Below are positions 1 through 8,753 of a stretch of 64,000 nucleotides of DNA, piece by piece (positions within the stretch are counted from its first letter, which is position 1; every line of letters begins with the position of its first letter). This DNA comes from Pseudomonas orientalis (lineage in GTDB: Bacteria > Pseudomonadota > Gammaproteobacteria > Pseudomonadales > Pseudomonadaceae): contig NZ_CP018049.1 in NCBI RefSeq assembly GCF_002934065.1, positions 4,338,501 through 4,402,500 of the forward strand, in the 5' to 3' direction. The notes beneath the pieces were generated by a model. It did no database searches and was not told the DNA's origin. It saw only the letters and a program-made list of their open reading frames with translations. Made by a program: the position numbers and the translations under genes.

Positions 1-837
1 CAGTGGTGGTACGGGCATAACGCCGTCGGCTTTTTCCTGACCACCGGGTTCCTTGGAATGATGTATTACTTCGTGCCGAAACAGGCCGAACGCCCCATCT
101 ACTCGTATCGCCTGTCCATCGTGCACTTCTGGGCGCTGATCACCCTGTATATCTGGGCAGGTCCGCACCACCTGCACTACACCGCGTTGCCGGACTGGGC
201 ACAGTCCCTGGGCATGGCGATGTCGATCATCCTGCTGGCGCCAAGCTGGGGCGGCATGATCAACGGCATGATGACCCTCTCGGGCGCCTGGCATAAGCTG
301 CGCACCGACCCGATCCTGCGTTTTCTGGTGGTGTCCCTGGCGTTCTACGGCATGTCGACCTTCGAAGGGCCGATGATGGCGATCAAGACCGTCAACTCGC
401 TGTCCCACTACACCGACTGGACCATCGGCCACGTACACGCCGGGGCCCTGGGTTGGGTGGCAATGATCTCCATCGGCGCGCTGTACCACATGATCCCCAA
501 GCTGTTCGGCCGCGCGCAGATGCACAGCGTCGGGCTGATCAACACGCACTTCTGGCTGGCCACCATCGGCACCGTGCTCTACATCGCCTCGATGTGGGTC
601 AACGGCATCACCCAGGGCCTGATGTGGCGTGCGATCAATGATGACGGCACCCTCACGTATTCCTTCGTCGAAGCGCTGCAAGCCAGCCACCCGGGCTATA
701 TCGTCCGCGCCCTGGGCGGTGCGTTCTTTGCCGCCGGCATGCTGTTCATGGCCTACAACGTCTGGCGCACCGTACGCGCCTCCGACCCGGCGCAAGCTGA
801 AGCCGCCGCCAAGATCGCCGTTGTGGGAGCCCACTGA
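1..837 (+). CDS. ccoN: cbb3-type cytochrome c oxidase subunit I (CcoN), 5'-truncated by the window edge
   Basis: The reading frame is open from base 1 and 278 C-terminal residues remain, against about 475 for the family. CcoN is the heme b/b3-CuB core that reduces O2 in the inner membrane and pumps protons. The visible part is strongly hydrophobic with several membrane segments and a conserved histidine-rich stretch (IGHVHAGALGW) of the heme-copper oxidase fold. It overlaps ccoO in an ATGA stop/start, so the two are translationally coupled. In Pseudomonas two tandem cco operons are common; this copy lies next to ccoG, the position of the first cluster in P. aeruginosa (from memory). Confidence 0.95.
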   Translation, partial: QWWYGHNAVGFFLTTGFLGMMYYFVPKQAERPIYSYRLSIVHFWALITLYIWAGPHHLHYTALPDWAQSLGMAMSIILLAPSWGGMINGMMTLSGAWHKLRTDPILRFLVVSLAFYGMSTFEGPMMAIKTVNSLSHYTDWTIGHVHAGALGWVAMISIGALYHMIPKLFGRAQMHSVGLINTHFWLATIGTVLYIASMWVNGITQGLMWRAINDDGTLTYSFVEALQASHPGYIVRALGGAFFAAGMLFMAYNVWRTVRASDPAQAEAAAKIAVVGAH

Positions 838-1445
838 TGAAGCATGAAGTCGTCGAGAAGAATATCGGCCTGCTGGCCTTCTTCATGGTCATCGCCGTGA
901 GCATCGGTGGCCTGACCCAGATCGTCCCGCTGTTTTTCCAGGACGTGACCAACAAGCCGGTCGAAGGCATGAAGCCGCGCACCGCCCTCGAACTGGAAGG
1001 CCGCGACGTCTACATCGCCAACGGCTGCGTGGGCTGCCACTCGCAGATGATCCGCCCGTTCCGCGCCGAAACCGAACGCTACGGCCACTACTCGGTGGCC
1101 GGTGAAAGCGTGTGGGACCACCCATTCCTGTGGGGCTCCAAGCGCACCGGCCCGGACCTGGCCCGTGTCGGCGGGCGTTACTCCGATGACTGGCAGCGTG
1201 CGCACCTGTACAACCCGCGCAACGTAGTGCCTGAGTCGAAAATGCCGGCGTACCCGTTCCTGGTGGAAAACAAGCTCGACGGCAAGGACACCGCGAAGAA
1301 GATGGAAGTCTTGCGCACCCTGGGCGTGCCCTACACCGACGAAGACATCGCCGGTGCGGCCGCAGCCGTAAAAGGCAAGACCGAAATGGACGCATTGGTG
1401 GCCTACCTGCAAGGCCTTGGCACCCTCATCAAAAGCAAACGGTGA
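837..1445 (+). CDS. ccoO: cbb3-type cytochrome c oxidase subunit II (CcoO), monoheme cytochrome c
   Basis: 202 residues, the usual length. One N-terminal membrane anchor (about residues 10-33) is followed by a periplasmic domain with a single heme c site CVGCH (Cys64, Cys67, His68). CcoO carries electrons from CcoP to the CcoN active site. The ATG overlaps the ccoN stop by one base and the gene runs straight into ccoQ, so it belongs to a ccoNOQP operon. Confidence 0.95.
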   Translation: MKHEVVEKNIGLLAFFMVIAVSIGGLTQIVPLFFQDVTNKPVEGMKPRTALELEGRDVYIANGCVGCHSQMIRPFRAETERYGHYSVAGESVWDHPFLWGSKRTGPDLARVGGRYSDDWQRAHLYNPRNVVPESKMPAYPFLVENKLDGKDTAKKMEVLRTLGVPYTDEDIAGAAAAVKGKTEMDALVAYLQGLGTLIKSKR

Positions 1446-1450
1446 CCGGC

Positions 1451-1636
1451 ATGGATATCGGCATGATTCGTGGCCTGGGCACCGTTGTGGTGATGGTGGC
1501 CTTTATCGGCCTGGCGCTGTGGGTGTTCAGCCCCCGGCGCAAATCGGAATTCGACGACGCGACCATGCTGCCCTTTGCAGATGATCCCGAAGCCATCAAG
1601 CACGTCGAGCAAGCGTCTAGGAGTAACAAAGAATGA
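1451..1636 (+). CDS. ccoQ: cbb3-type oxidase small subunit CcoQ (FixQ family)
   Basis: 61-residue protein starting MDIGMIRG, with one membrane helix (about residues 8-26) and an acidic, polar C-terminus. CcoQ stabilises the cbb3 complex. A GTG at 1442, inside the ccoO stop region, would add three residues; I chose the ATG at 1451 because Pseudomonas CcoQ proteins begin this way (from memory). The last codons overlap the ccoP start at 1633, continuing the coupled operon. Confidence 0.88.
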   Translation: MDIGMIRGLGTVVVMVAFIGLALWVFSPRRKSEFDDATMLPFADDPEAIKHVEQASRSNKE

Positions 1637-2610
1637 CTACGTTCTGGAGCCTGTACGTCACAGTCCTCAGTCTGGGTACCATCTTCGCCCTGACCTGGCT
1701 GCTGCTGTCGACCCGCAAGGGCCAGCGCGCCGAGCAGACGGACGAGACCGTCGGCCACTCGTTCGACGGTATCGAGGAATACGACAACCCGCTGCCCAAA
1801 TGGTGGTTCATGCTGTTTGTCGGCACCATCATCTTCGCCCTGGGTTATCTAGCGCTGTACCCCGGCCTGGGCAACTGGAAAGGCCTGCTGCCGGGCTACA
1901 ACTACCTCGACAACGACAAGCAAACCCCATTCGCCAACGGCCAGACCGGCTGGACCGGCGTGCACGAGTGGGAAAAGGAAATGGCCAGGTCGGAGGCCAG
2001 GTTCGGGCCGATTTTCGCCAAATTTGCCTCAATGCCGATTGAAGAGGTCGCCAAGGACCCGCAAGCCCTGAAGATGGGCGGTCGGCTGTTCGCCTCCAAC
2101 TGCTCGGTGTGCCACGGTTCCGACGCCAAGGGCGCCTACGGTTTCCCCAACCTCACCGACGCCGACTGGCGCTGGGGCGGCGACCCGGCAACCATCAAGC
2201 AGACCATCATGCAAGGCCGCCACGCGGTCATGCCAGGCTGGGCTGAAGTGATCGGCGAACAAGGCGTGGCGGACGTAGCGGCGTTCGTGGTGACCAACCT
2301 CGACGGCCGCAAACTGCCGGAAGGCGCCAAGGCCGACGTGGCCAACGGCGAGAAACTCTTCGCCGCCAACTGCGTGGCCTGCCACGGCCCGGCGGGTAAA
2401 GGCACCCCCGCCATGGGCGCACCGGACCTGACGCACCCGGGTGCGTTCATCTACGGCTCAAGCTTCGCCCAGTTGCAGCAGACCATCCGCTACGGTCGCC
2501 AGGGCCAGATGCCGGCGCAGGAGCAACTGCAGGGCAATGACAAGGTGCACTTGCTGGCGGCGTATGTGTACAGCTTGTCCCACGGGGACAAGAAGGCTGA
2601 AGAGCAGTAA
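1633..2610 (+). CDS. ccoP: cbb3-type cytochrome c oxidase subunit III (CcoP), diheme cytochrome c
   Basis: 325 residues. Two N-terminal membrane helices (about 5-25 and 57-78) precede two cytochrome c domains with heme sites CSVCH (Cys157, Cys160, His161) and CVACH (Cys247, Cys250, His251). CcoP accepts electrons from soluble cytochromes or bc1 and passes them to CcoO. It is the last gene of the ccoNOQP operon and is followed at once by a strong intrinsic terminator. Confidence 0.95.
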   Translation: MTTFWSLYVTVLSLGTIFALTWLLLSTRKGQRAEQTDETVGHSFDGIEEYDNPLPKWWFMLFVGTIIFALGYLALYPGLGNWKGLLPGYNYLDNDKQTPFANGQTGWTGVHEWEKEMARSEARFGPIFAKFASMPIEEVAKDPQALKMGGRLFASNCSVCHGSDAKGAYGFPNLTDADWRWGGDPATIKQTIMQGRHAVMPGWAEVIGEQGVADVAAFVVTNLDGRKLPEGAKADVANGEKLFAANCVACHGPAGKGTPAMGAPDLTHPGAFIYGSSFAQLQQTIRYGRQGQMPAQEQLQGNDKVHLLAAYVYSLSHGDKKAEEQ

Positions 2611-2620
2611 GTCCTCGAAC

Positions 2621-2663
2621 ACAACAAAGCCCCGCTCAGCGAAAACTGTCGGGGCTTTGTTGT
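2621..2663 (+). terminator. intrinsic terminator after ccoP
   Basis: A 12-bp perfect stem (AACAAAGCCCCG at 2623-2634 with CGGGGCTTTGTT at 2650-2661) encloses a 15-base loop and lies 12 bases after the ccoP stop. The T-rich 3' arm (CTTTGTTGTTT) serves as the U tract. It separates the oxidase operon from the downstream assembly genes. Confidence 0.85.
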
Positions 2664-2726
2664 TTATTGCTACGACAAGCGACAGGCGTTAAGTTTGAAG
2701 GCGACTTTTTCAATCGAGACTGATGC

Positions 2727-2885
2727 ATGAACGAAGACAACGCCATACTCCAGCAAAGTAATCAGGAAGAAGTAAACGAAGCGGGTGCTGCAAATATTGC
2801 CGACATGCTGCAAATGCCTGATGACAACATCGAATTCACCCCTGAGCGTGCAACCATTATTGCCAGGCAGCAGTTCGATCAGTGA
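2727..2885 (+). CDS. possible 52-residue small protein (unrecognised)
   Basis: An ATG-initiated frame of 52 codons encodes a hydrophilic peptide beginning MNEDNAILQQ and ending RQQFDQ, rich in Asn, Gln and Glu, with no membrane segment or Cys. It sits in the ccoP-ccoG intergenic region after the terminator, with only a weak purine run (GAGA) upstream. I recognise no family. It could be a real small gene, a remnant of a longer gene, or chance; the low hydrophobicity and lack of rare codons are only mild support. Confidence 0.3.
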   Translation: MNEDNAILQQSNQEEVNEAGAANIADMLQMPDDNIEFTPERATIIARQQFDQ

Positions 2886-2928
2886 CTCACTTAAGCGGCC
2901 CCCATTCTGAAAATACCAAAGATCAAAT

Positions 2929-2952
2929 GTAGGAGCCGGGCTTGCCCGCGAC
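2929..2952. repeat. single REP element
   Basis: TGTAGGAGCCGGGCTTGCCC followed by GCGA is the imperfect palindromic REP core common between genes of fluorescent pseudomonads. No inverted partner is visible within 100 bases. The rest of the interval 2664-3220 holds the small frame at 2727 and a possible Anr site at 3057. Confidence 0.7.
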
Positions 2953-3056
2953 ACATTCGACCTGTTTTGTTATGAAGACCGGGTCTCTTGAGTGAACGGT
3001 TTCAGGGGCTGCCCGCCCAACACAACAGCAAAAACCGTCCATACTCAACAAGTCAA

Positions 3057-3070
3057 TTGATCCAGGTCAC
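3057..3070 (+). promoter_or_regulatory. possible Anr/FNR box upstream of ccoG
   Basis: TTGATCCAGGTCAC matches the Anr consensus TTGAT-N4-ATCAA at 8 of 10 defined positions. It lies about 150 bp before the ccoG start. Anr is encoded in this window (10793-11527) and regulating cbb3 genes is its known role. The 3' half is imperfect, so this is a candidate only. Confidence 0.4.
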
Positions 3071-3220
3071 TTACACCATCAATTGATTTGCCCCAACGCG
3101 ACCAAAGGTCGCACCCTTTGCGCACCGTCGGGGGCGTATCATTAGGCCACTGCAACACCCCCAATTTGACCGCGGTTGGCACGTACTGGCCGAGGCAAAT
3201 CTCCACCGCCGTGGGATGCA

Positions 3221-4627
3221 ATGATGAGCGACCAGATACCGGTACACGACGTTACCCCGCCTGCCAAAAGCGTCGACCTCTACGCTTCGCGAGAGAAGAT
3301 TTATACCCGCGCCTTCACCGGCCTGTTCCGCAATCTGCGCATGCTCGGCGGTGCCGCACTGTTCCTGCTCTACTTCGGCACCGTGTGGCTGAACTGGGGC
3401 GGTCACCAGGCGGTGTGGTGGAACCTGCCGGAGCGTAAGTTCTTCATTTTTGGCGCCACCTTCTGGCCCCAGGATTTCATCCTGCTCTCGGGCATTCTTA
3501 TCGTCGCGGCATTCGGCCTGTTCTTTATCACGGTGTACGCCGGACGCGTGTGGTGCGGTTATACCTGCCCGCAAAGCGTGTGGACGTGGATCTTCATGTG
3601 GTGCGAAAAGGTCACCGAAGGCGACCGCAACCAGCGTATCAAGCTCGACAAGGCGCCCATGGGCGCCGGCAAATTCCTGCGCAAGTTCAGCAAGCACACG
3701 CTGTGGCTGCTGATCGGCTTTGTCACCGGTATGACCTTCGTCGGCTACTTCTCGCCGATCCGCGAACTGGTATTGGACTTCTTCACCGGCCAGGCCGACG
3801 GCTGGTCGTACTTCTGGGTCGGTTTCTTCACCCTCGCCACCTACGGCAACGCCGGCTGGCTGCGCGAACAGGTGTGTATCTACATGTGCCCGTATGCGCG
3901 GTTCCAGAGCGTAATGTTCGACAAGGACACGCTGATCGTGTCCTACGACCCACGCCGTGGCGAAGTGCGCGGCCCGCGCAAGAAGGGGGTCGACTACAAG
4001 GCCCAGGGCCTGGGCGATTGCATCGACTGCACGATGTGCGTGCAAGTGTGCCCAACCGGTATCGACATCCGCGACGGCCTGCAGATCGAATGCATCGGCT
4101 GCGCCGCCTGTATCGACGCGTGCGACACCATCATGGACAAGATGGACTACCCGCGCGGCCTGATCAGCTACACCACCGAGCACAATCTGTCCGGGCAGAG
4201 AACCCATAAATTGCGTCCGCGCCTGATCGGTTACGCCCTGGTGTTGCTGGCGATGATCAGCCTGCTGGTGGCCGCCTTCTTCATGCGTTCGCTGGTGGGC
4301 TTCGACGTGAGCAAGGACCGGGTGCTGTACCGCGAAAACGCCGAAGGCCGCATCGAGAACGTCTACAGCCTGAAGATCATGAACAAGGACCAGCGCGACC
4401 ACACCTACGTGCTCGACGCCGCCGGCCTGCCCGACCTCAAGCTGCAAGGCCGGCGCGAAATCAAGGTGGCCGCCGGCGACATCGTCAGCATGCCGGTGGA
4501 GTTATCGAGCGCCCCCGAGCAATTGCCGTCGAGCACCAACGAGGTGACGTTCATCCTCGAGGATGCCGACGACACCAGCGTTCACATTGAAGCCAAGAGC
4601 CGATTCATCGGCCCACAAGTTCGTTAG
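3221..4627 (+). CDS. ccoG: cytochrome c oxidase accessory protein CcoG (FixG/RdxA family)
   Basis: 468-residue integral membrane ferredoxin-like protein. Several membrane helices surround two clusters of cysteines in the middle (CIDCTMCVQVCP and CIGCAACIDAC) typical of two [4Fe-4S] centres, and a C-terminal periplasmic Ig-like domain follows the last helix. CcoG is proposed to reduce copper for cbb3 assembly. The frame is open to 3176, but family proteins begin near MSDQIPVHDV, so I start at the tandem ATGs at 3221/3224. First gene of ccoGHIS. Confidence 0.93.
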   Translation: MMSDQIPVHDVTPPAKSVDLYASREKIYTRAFTGLFRNLRMLGGAALFLLYFGTVWLNWGGHQAVWWNLPERKFFIFGATFWPQDFILLSGILIVAAFGLFFITVYAGRVWCGYTCPQSVWTWIFMWCEKVTEGDRNQRIKLDKAPMGAGKFLRKFSKHTLWLLIGFVTGMTFVGYFSPIRELVLDFFTGQADGWSYFWVGFFTLATYGNAGWLREQVCIYMCPYARFQSVMFDKDTLIVSYDPRRGEVRGPRKKGVDYKAQGLGDCIDCTMCVQVCPTGIDIRDGLQIECIGCAACIDACDTIMDKMDYPRGLISYTTEHNLSGQRTHKLRPRLIGYALVLLAMISLLVAAFFMRSLVGFDVSKDRVLYRENAEGRIENVYSLKIMNKDQRDHTYVLDAAGLPDLKLQGRREIKVAAGDIVSMPVELSSAPEQLPSSTNEVTFILEDADDTSVHIEAKSRFIGPQVR

Positions 4628-4642
4628 ACAGGGAATACAAGA

Positions 4643-5182
4643 ATGCCCGCAACCACTGCCGCAAGCCCTTGGTACAAGCACCTCTGGCCCTGGATCATCA
4701 TCGGCATCCTTGCCTGCTCGGTGACCCTGACCCTGTCCATGGTGACCATCGCGGTGAATAACCCGGACAACCTGGTCAACGACAATTATTACGAGGCCGG
4801 CAAAGGCATCAACCGCTCCCTGGACCGCGAACGCCTGGCCCAGACCCTCCAGTTGCGCGGCAAGCTGCACCTGGACGAACTGACCGGTGAAGTCGAACTG
4901 CGCCTGACCGGCTACAGCAACCCGAACACGCTGGAACTGAACCTGATCTCCCCGACCCAGCCAGAGAAGGATCGCAAGATCAACCTGACCCGCAGCGACA
5001 GCGAGCCCGGCCGCTATATCGGCCAGGTCACCGAGAAGGTCGAAGGCCGGCGCTTCGTGGAATTGCTCGGCGTGGAAGGCGACAAGACCTGGCGTCTGTT
5101 CGAAGAAGAAGAGGTCAGCCACGACAAGGACTTGCTGCTCGGAGACGAACCGTTGCAAGGTGCCGAAGACCTGGAAAAGTAA
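4643..5182 (+). CDS. ccoH: CcoH/FixH family protein for cbb3 oxidase assembly
   Basis: 179 residues with one N-terminal membrane helix (about 12-34) and a periplasmic FixH domain beginning at the conserved NPDNLVNDNYYEAGK stretch. CcoH associates with CcoP/CcoNO during assembly. It starts 15 bases after ccoG, clearly in the same operon. A REP hairpin separates it from ccoI. Confidence 0.9.
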   Translation: MPATTAASPWYKHLWPWIIIGILACSVTLTLSMVTIAVNNPDNLVNDNYYEAGKGINRSLDRERLAQTLQLRGKLHLDELTGEVELRLTGYSNPNTLELNLISPTQPEKDRKINLTRSDSEPGRYIGQVTEKVEGRRFVELLGVEGDKTWRLFEEEEVSHDKDLLLGDEPLQGAEDLEK

Positions 5183-5199
5183 AAAATCGCGCTTCGCAC

Positions 5200-5263
5200 A
5201 TCGCGGGCAAGCCCACTCCCACATTGGAACGCGTACCCCTGTGGGAGTGGGTTTGCCCGCGAT
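5200..5263. repeat. inverted REP pair between ccoH and ccoI
   Basis: ATCGCGGGCAAGCCCACTCC (5200-5219) and its near-complement ending at 5263 form a long stem around a 17-base loop. It lies inside the ccoGHIS operon, within the transcript, where it could act as an mRNA-stabilising or attenuating hairpin (inference). Confidence 0.85.
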
Positions 5264-5294
5264 GAGGCCCTTCCAGCCACCAAAGATCCCGACC

Positions 5295-7739
5295 ATGACC
5301 ACCCCCTGCTACCACTGCGCCCTGCCCGTCCCCGCCGGCAGCCGGTTCACCACCGACATCCTCGGCGAGCGTCGCGAACTCTGCTGCCCGGGTTGCCAGG
5401 CGGTGGCCGAGGCGATTGTGGCGGGCGGGCTGGAAAGCTACTACCGGCACCGCAGCGAAGCCTCGGCCAACCCCGAGGCCTTGCCGGTGCAACTGCTCGA
5501 TGAATTGGCGCTGTACGACCGCGCCGACGTGCAAAAGCCCTTCGTGCGCCACACAGGCGAACTCGCTGAAATCACCCTGCTCATGGAAGGCATCAGTTGC
5601 GCGGCCTGTGGCTGGTTGATCGAGAAACACCTGCGCGGCCTGCCCGCCGTGGCCGAGGCACGGCTGAACCTGTCCAACCACCGCCTGCATGTGCGCTGGG
5701 CCGACGGGCAGTTACCGTTGAGCCAGGTGCTCAGTGAACTGCGCCATATCGGCTATGCCGCCCACCCCTATCAAGCGGACCGTGCCGCCGAACAACTGGC
5801 CGGCGAGAATCGCCTGGCCCTGCGCCAGCTGGGTGTTGCCGGGCTGTTGTGGTTCCAGGCCATGATGGCGACCATGGCCACCTGGCCGGAATTCAATATC
5901 GACCTCAGCCCCGAACTGCATGTGATCCTGCGCTGGGTTGCGATGTTTCTGACAACTCCTATCGTGTTCTACAGCTGCGCACCGTTTTTCAAAGGCGCGC
6001 TGCGCGATCTGCGCACGCGTCACCTGACCATGGACGTGTCGGTGTCCCTGGCCATTGGCGGGGCTTATCTGGCGGGGATCTGGACGGCGATCACCGGCGT
6101 GGGTGAGCTGTACTTCGACGCGGTCGGCATGTTCGCGCTGTTCCTGCTGGCCGGACGCTACCTGGAACGGCGTGCCCGCGAGCGCACCGCCGCCGCCACC
6201 GCGCAGTTGGTCAACCTGCTGCCCGCTTCGTGCCTGCGCCTGGGCGCGGACGGCCAGAGCGAGCGCATCCTGCTGGGCGAGTTGGCCGTGGGTGACCGGG
6301 TGCTGGTGCACCCTGGCGCGGTGCTGCCGGCGGACGGTGTGATTGTCGAAGGCCAGTCCAGCGTCGATGAATCCCTGCTCACCGGCGAATACCTGCCGCA
6401 GCCTAGGCATGTCGGCGATGCGGTCACCGCCGGCACCCTCAACGTGGAAGGCGTGCTGACCGTCGAGGTGCGCGCCCTCGGCCACGACACGCGCCTGTCC
6501 GCCATCGTGCGCTTGCTGGAGCGTGCCCAGGCCGAGAAACCGCGCCTGGCGCAGATCGCCGACCGCGCCGCACAGTGGTTTTTGCTGGCGTCCCTGATTG
6601 CGGCTGCAGTGATCGGCCTGGTGTGGTGGCAGTTGGATGCATCACGGGCGTTCTGGATTGTATTGGCCATGCTGGTCGCCACCTGCCCGTGCGCGCTGTC
6701 CCTGGCGACACCCACTGCCCTCACTGCCGCCACCGGCACCCTGCACAGCCTTGGGTTGCTGCTGACCCGCGGCCATGTGCTGGAGGGGCTGAACCAGATC
6801 GACACGGTGATTTTCGACAAGACCGGTACGCTCACCGAAGGACGCCTGGCGTTACGCGCCATCCGGCCCCTGGGCGAACTGGACAGCGACCAGTGCCTGG
6901 GCCTCGCCGCCGCACTGGAAAACCGCTCCGAACACCCGATTGCCCGCGCCTTTGGCCGAGCGCCCCTGGCGGCCCATGACGTATCGAGCAGCCCCGGCCT
7001 CGGTCTGCAAGGACGTGTGGGCGAACGCCTGTTGCGCATCGGCCAACCCGGGTTTGTCTGTGAACTCAGCGCCGGCCCGATCCCGGCGTCACCGGACGAA
7101 GCCGGGCAATGGCTGCTGCTGGGCGATCAACGCGGCGCGCTCGCCTGGTTCGTGCTCGACGACCGCCTGCGCAGCGACGCGCCTGCGCTGCTGGCGGCGT
7201 GCAAGGTGCGCGGCTGGCGCACCTTGCTGCTGTCGGGAGACAGCTCGCCGATGGTCGCCAGTGTCGCTGCCGAGCTGGGCATCGATGAAGCCCACGGCGG
7301 CCTGCGTCCCGACGACAAGCTGCAGGTGCTGCAACGCCTGCATCAAGAGGGCCGCACAGTGCTGATGCTCGGCGACGGCGTCAACGACGTGCCCGTGCTG
7401 GCCGCCGCGGATATCAGCGTGGCGATGGGCTCGGCCACCGACCTGGCAAAGACCAGCGCCGATGCGGTGCTGTTGTCCAACCGCCTGGAGGCGCTGGTGC
7501 AGGCGTTCTCCCTGGCGCGACGCACACGTCGAGTCATCATCGAAAACCTGCTGTGGGCCGGTCTGTACAATGGCCTGATGCTGCCGTTCGCGGCCCTGGG
7601 GTGGATCACCCCGATCTGGGCGGCAATCGGCATGTCCCTCAGTTCGTTGACGGTGGTGCTCAATGCCCTGCGCCTGACGCGCCTGCCAAGCGCGCCGGCC
7701 GCTGGCGCCCCCTTGATCAATCGCCCGCTGCCGGCGTGA
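5295..7739 (+). CDS. ccoI: copper-translocating P1B-type ATPase CcoI (FixI family)
   Basis: 814 residues. The N-terminus has a family-specific cysteine cluster (Cys5/Cys8, Cys30/31/34) and an HMA-type metal site GISCAACGW (Cys102, Cys105). Then come paired membrane helices, the actuator sequence SLLTGEYLP, the transport motif CPC, the phosphorylation site DKTGTLTEG, the nucleotide-domain SEHPIARAF and GDGVNDVPVL. It exports copper to the periplasm for cbb3 assembly. The frame opens at 5160 inside ccoH, but the product before 5295 is translated REP sequence; MTTPCYHC is the family start. Confidence 0.94.
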   Translation: MTTPCYHCALPVPAGSRFTTDILGERRELCCPGCQAVAEAIVAGGLESYYRHRSEASANPEALPVQLLDELALYDRADVQKPFVRHTGELAEITLLMEGISCAACGWLIEKHLRGLPAVAEARLNLSNHRLHVRWADGQLPLSQVLSELRHIGYAAHPYQADRAAEQLAGENRLALRQLGVAGLLWFQAMMATMATWPEFNIDLSPELHVILRWVAMFLTTPIVFYSCAPFFKGALRDLRTRHLTMDVSVSLAIGGAYLAGIWTAITGVGELYFDAVGMFALFLLAGRYLERRARERTAAATAQLVNLLPASCLRLGADGQSERILLGELAVGDRVLVHPGAVLPADGVIVEGQSSVDESLLTGEYLPQPRHVGDAVTAGTLNVEGVLTVEVRALGHDTRLSAIVRLLERAQAEKPRLAQIADRAAQWFLLASLIAAAVIGLVWWQLDASRAFWIVLAMLVATCPCALSLATPTALTAATGTLHSLGLLLTRGHVLEGLNQIDTVIFDKTGTLTEGRLALRAIRPLGELDSDQCLGLAAALENRSEHPIARAFGRAPLAAHDVSSSPGLGLQGRVGERLLRIGQPGFVCELSAGPIPASPDEAGQWLLLGDQRGALAWFVLDDRLRSDAPALLAACKVRGWRTLLLSGDSSPMVASVAAELGIDEAHGGLRPDDKLQVLQRLHQEGRTVLMLGDGVNDVPVLAAADISVAMGSATDLAKTSADAVLLSNRLEALVQAFSLARRTRRVIIENLLWAGLYNGLMLPFAALGWITPIWAAIGMSLSSLTVVLNALRLTRLPSAPAAGAPLINRPLPA

Positions 7740-7761
7740 GCCGCGCGGGCATGGAGTGCAG

Positions 7762-7974
7762 ATGCCAGCTCTATACGTGATGATTCCGGCGGCGCTGCTG
7801 TTAGTGGGCGTGGCCATCTACATCTTCTTCTGGGCTGTGGACAGCGGCCAGTACGAAGACCTCGACGGCCCGGCCCACAGTGTGCTGTTCGACGACCAGG
7901 ACCCCAATCACCTGGCCGCCATCGACGAAGCCAACCGCGCCGAACAGCCGCCCAAGGAACCGCCGCATGCTTGA
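7762..7974 (+). CDS. ccoS: cbb3 oxidase maturation protein CcoS (FixS family)
   Basis: 70 residues with one N-terminal helix (about 5-27) followed by the conserved acidic WAVDSGQYEDLDGPA motif. CcoS is needed for insertion of heme and copper into cbb3 oxidase. I chose the ATG at 7762 (GGAG about 6 bases upstream) over a GTG at 7756. Its end overlaps the next gene by 8 bases, so the two are co-translated. Confidence 0.9.
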   Translation: MPALYVMIPAALLLVGVAIYIFFWAVDSGQYEDLDGPAHSVLFDDQDPNHLAAIDEANRAEQPPKEPPHA

Positions 7975-8650
7975 GCTGGCGCCGTTGCTGGCCTCTGCGC
8001 TGATCCTCGGCCTGCTCGGCGGTGGCCATTGCCTGGGCATGTGCGGCGGGCTGATGGGCGCGCTGACCCTGGCGATTCCCAGGGAACAGCGCAGCCGCCG
8101 TTTTCGCCTGCTGCTGGCGTACAACCTGGGACGCATCTTAAGTTACGCCGCAGCGGGGTTGCTGATCGGCCTGGCCGGCTGGGCCGTGGCCAACAGCCCG
8201 GCGGCGATGTTCATGCGGGTGCTCGCCGGGCTGCTGCTGATCAGCATGGGCCTGTACCTGGCCGGCTGGTGGAGCGGCCTGACCCGTCTCGAAAGCCTCG
8301 GTCGCGGCCTCTGGCGACATATCCAGCCGATGGCCAACCGCCTGCTGCCGGTGTCCAGCCTGCCCCGCGCTCTACTGCTGGGCGCGCTGTGGGGCTGGTT
8401 GCCGTGCGGGTTGGTCTACAGCACCCTGCTTTGGGCCGTAAGCCAGGGCAATGCGCTGGACAGCGCGCTGCTGATGCTCGCGTTCGGCCTGGGCACCTGG
8501 CCGGTATTGCTGGCGACCGGGCTGGCCGCCGAACGTGTCACCGCGCTGTTGCGCAGGCGCAGCGTGCGCATGGCCGGTGGCTTGCTGGTGGTGCTGTTCG
8601 GGCTCTGGACCCTGCCCGGGCCGCACCAGCATTGGCTGATGGGGCATTGA
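7967..8650 (+). CDS. sulfite exporter TauE/SafE-like membrane protein of the cco cluster
   Basis: 227 residues with about six membrane helices and a conserved GGGHCLGMCGG motif in the first helix, typical of the TauE/SafE/UreH-like family found after ccoS in many proteobacteria. Possible role: metal (copper) handling during cbb3 assembly, inferred from position and the Cys/His motif. The start at 7967 overlaps the ccoS end; the longer frame from 7880 is out-of-phase ccoS sequence. Confidence 0.85.
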   Translation: MLELAPLLASALILGLLGGGHCLGMCGGLMGALTLAIPREQRSRRFRLLLAYNLGRILSYAAAGLLIGLAGWAVANSPAAMFMRVLAGLLLISMGLYLAGWWSGLTRLESLGRGLWRHIQPMANRLLPVSSLPRALLLGALWGWLPCGLVYSTLLWAVSQGNALDSALLMLAFGLGTWPVLLATGLAAERVTALLRRRSVRMAGGLLVVLFGLWTLPGPHQHWLMGH

Positions 8651-8679
8651 CCGGCCCTGTGGCATAGCGCCGCTCCCCG

Positions 8680-8693
8680 TTGATGCAAATCAA
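8680..8693 (+). promoter_or_regulatory. Anr box upstream of hemN
   Basis: TTGATGCAAATCAA is a perfect match to the FNR/Anr consensus TTGAT-N4-ATCAA. Its centre lies about 67 bases before the hemN ATG, consistent with activation at a -40-type position. The regulator Anr is encoded 2 kb downstream. Confidence 0.92.
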
Positions 8694-8753
8694 CATGCCC
8701 GCCCCACCCAGCCCCTAGACTCGGCCCACCAGCCAAACCGGGGGACCGCCCGC

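Noticed and set aside
2670..2954. 94-codon open frame on the minus strand
   Set aside because: Its start is REP sequence (MSRASPAPTF), a common artefact; the opposite-strand 52-codon frame looks no worse.
3057..3083. Second Anr-like site around ATCAATTGATTTG before ccoG
   Set aside because: Half-sites are not spaced as TTGAT-N4-ATCAA.
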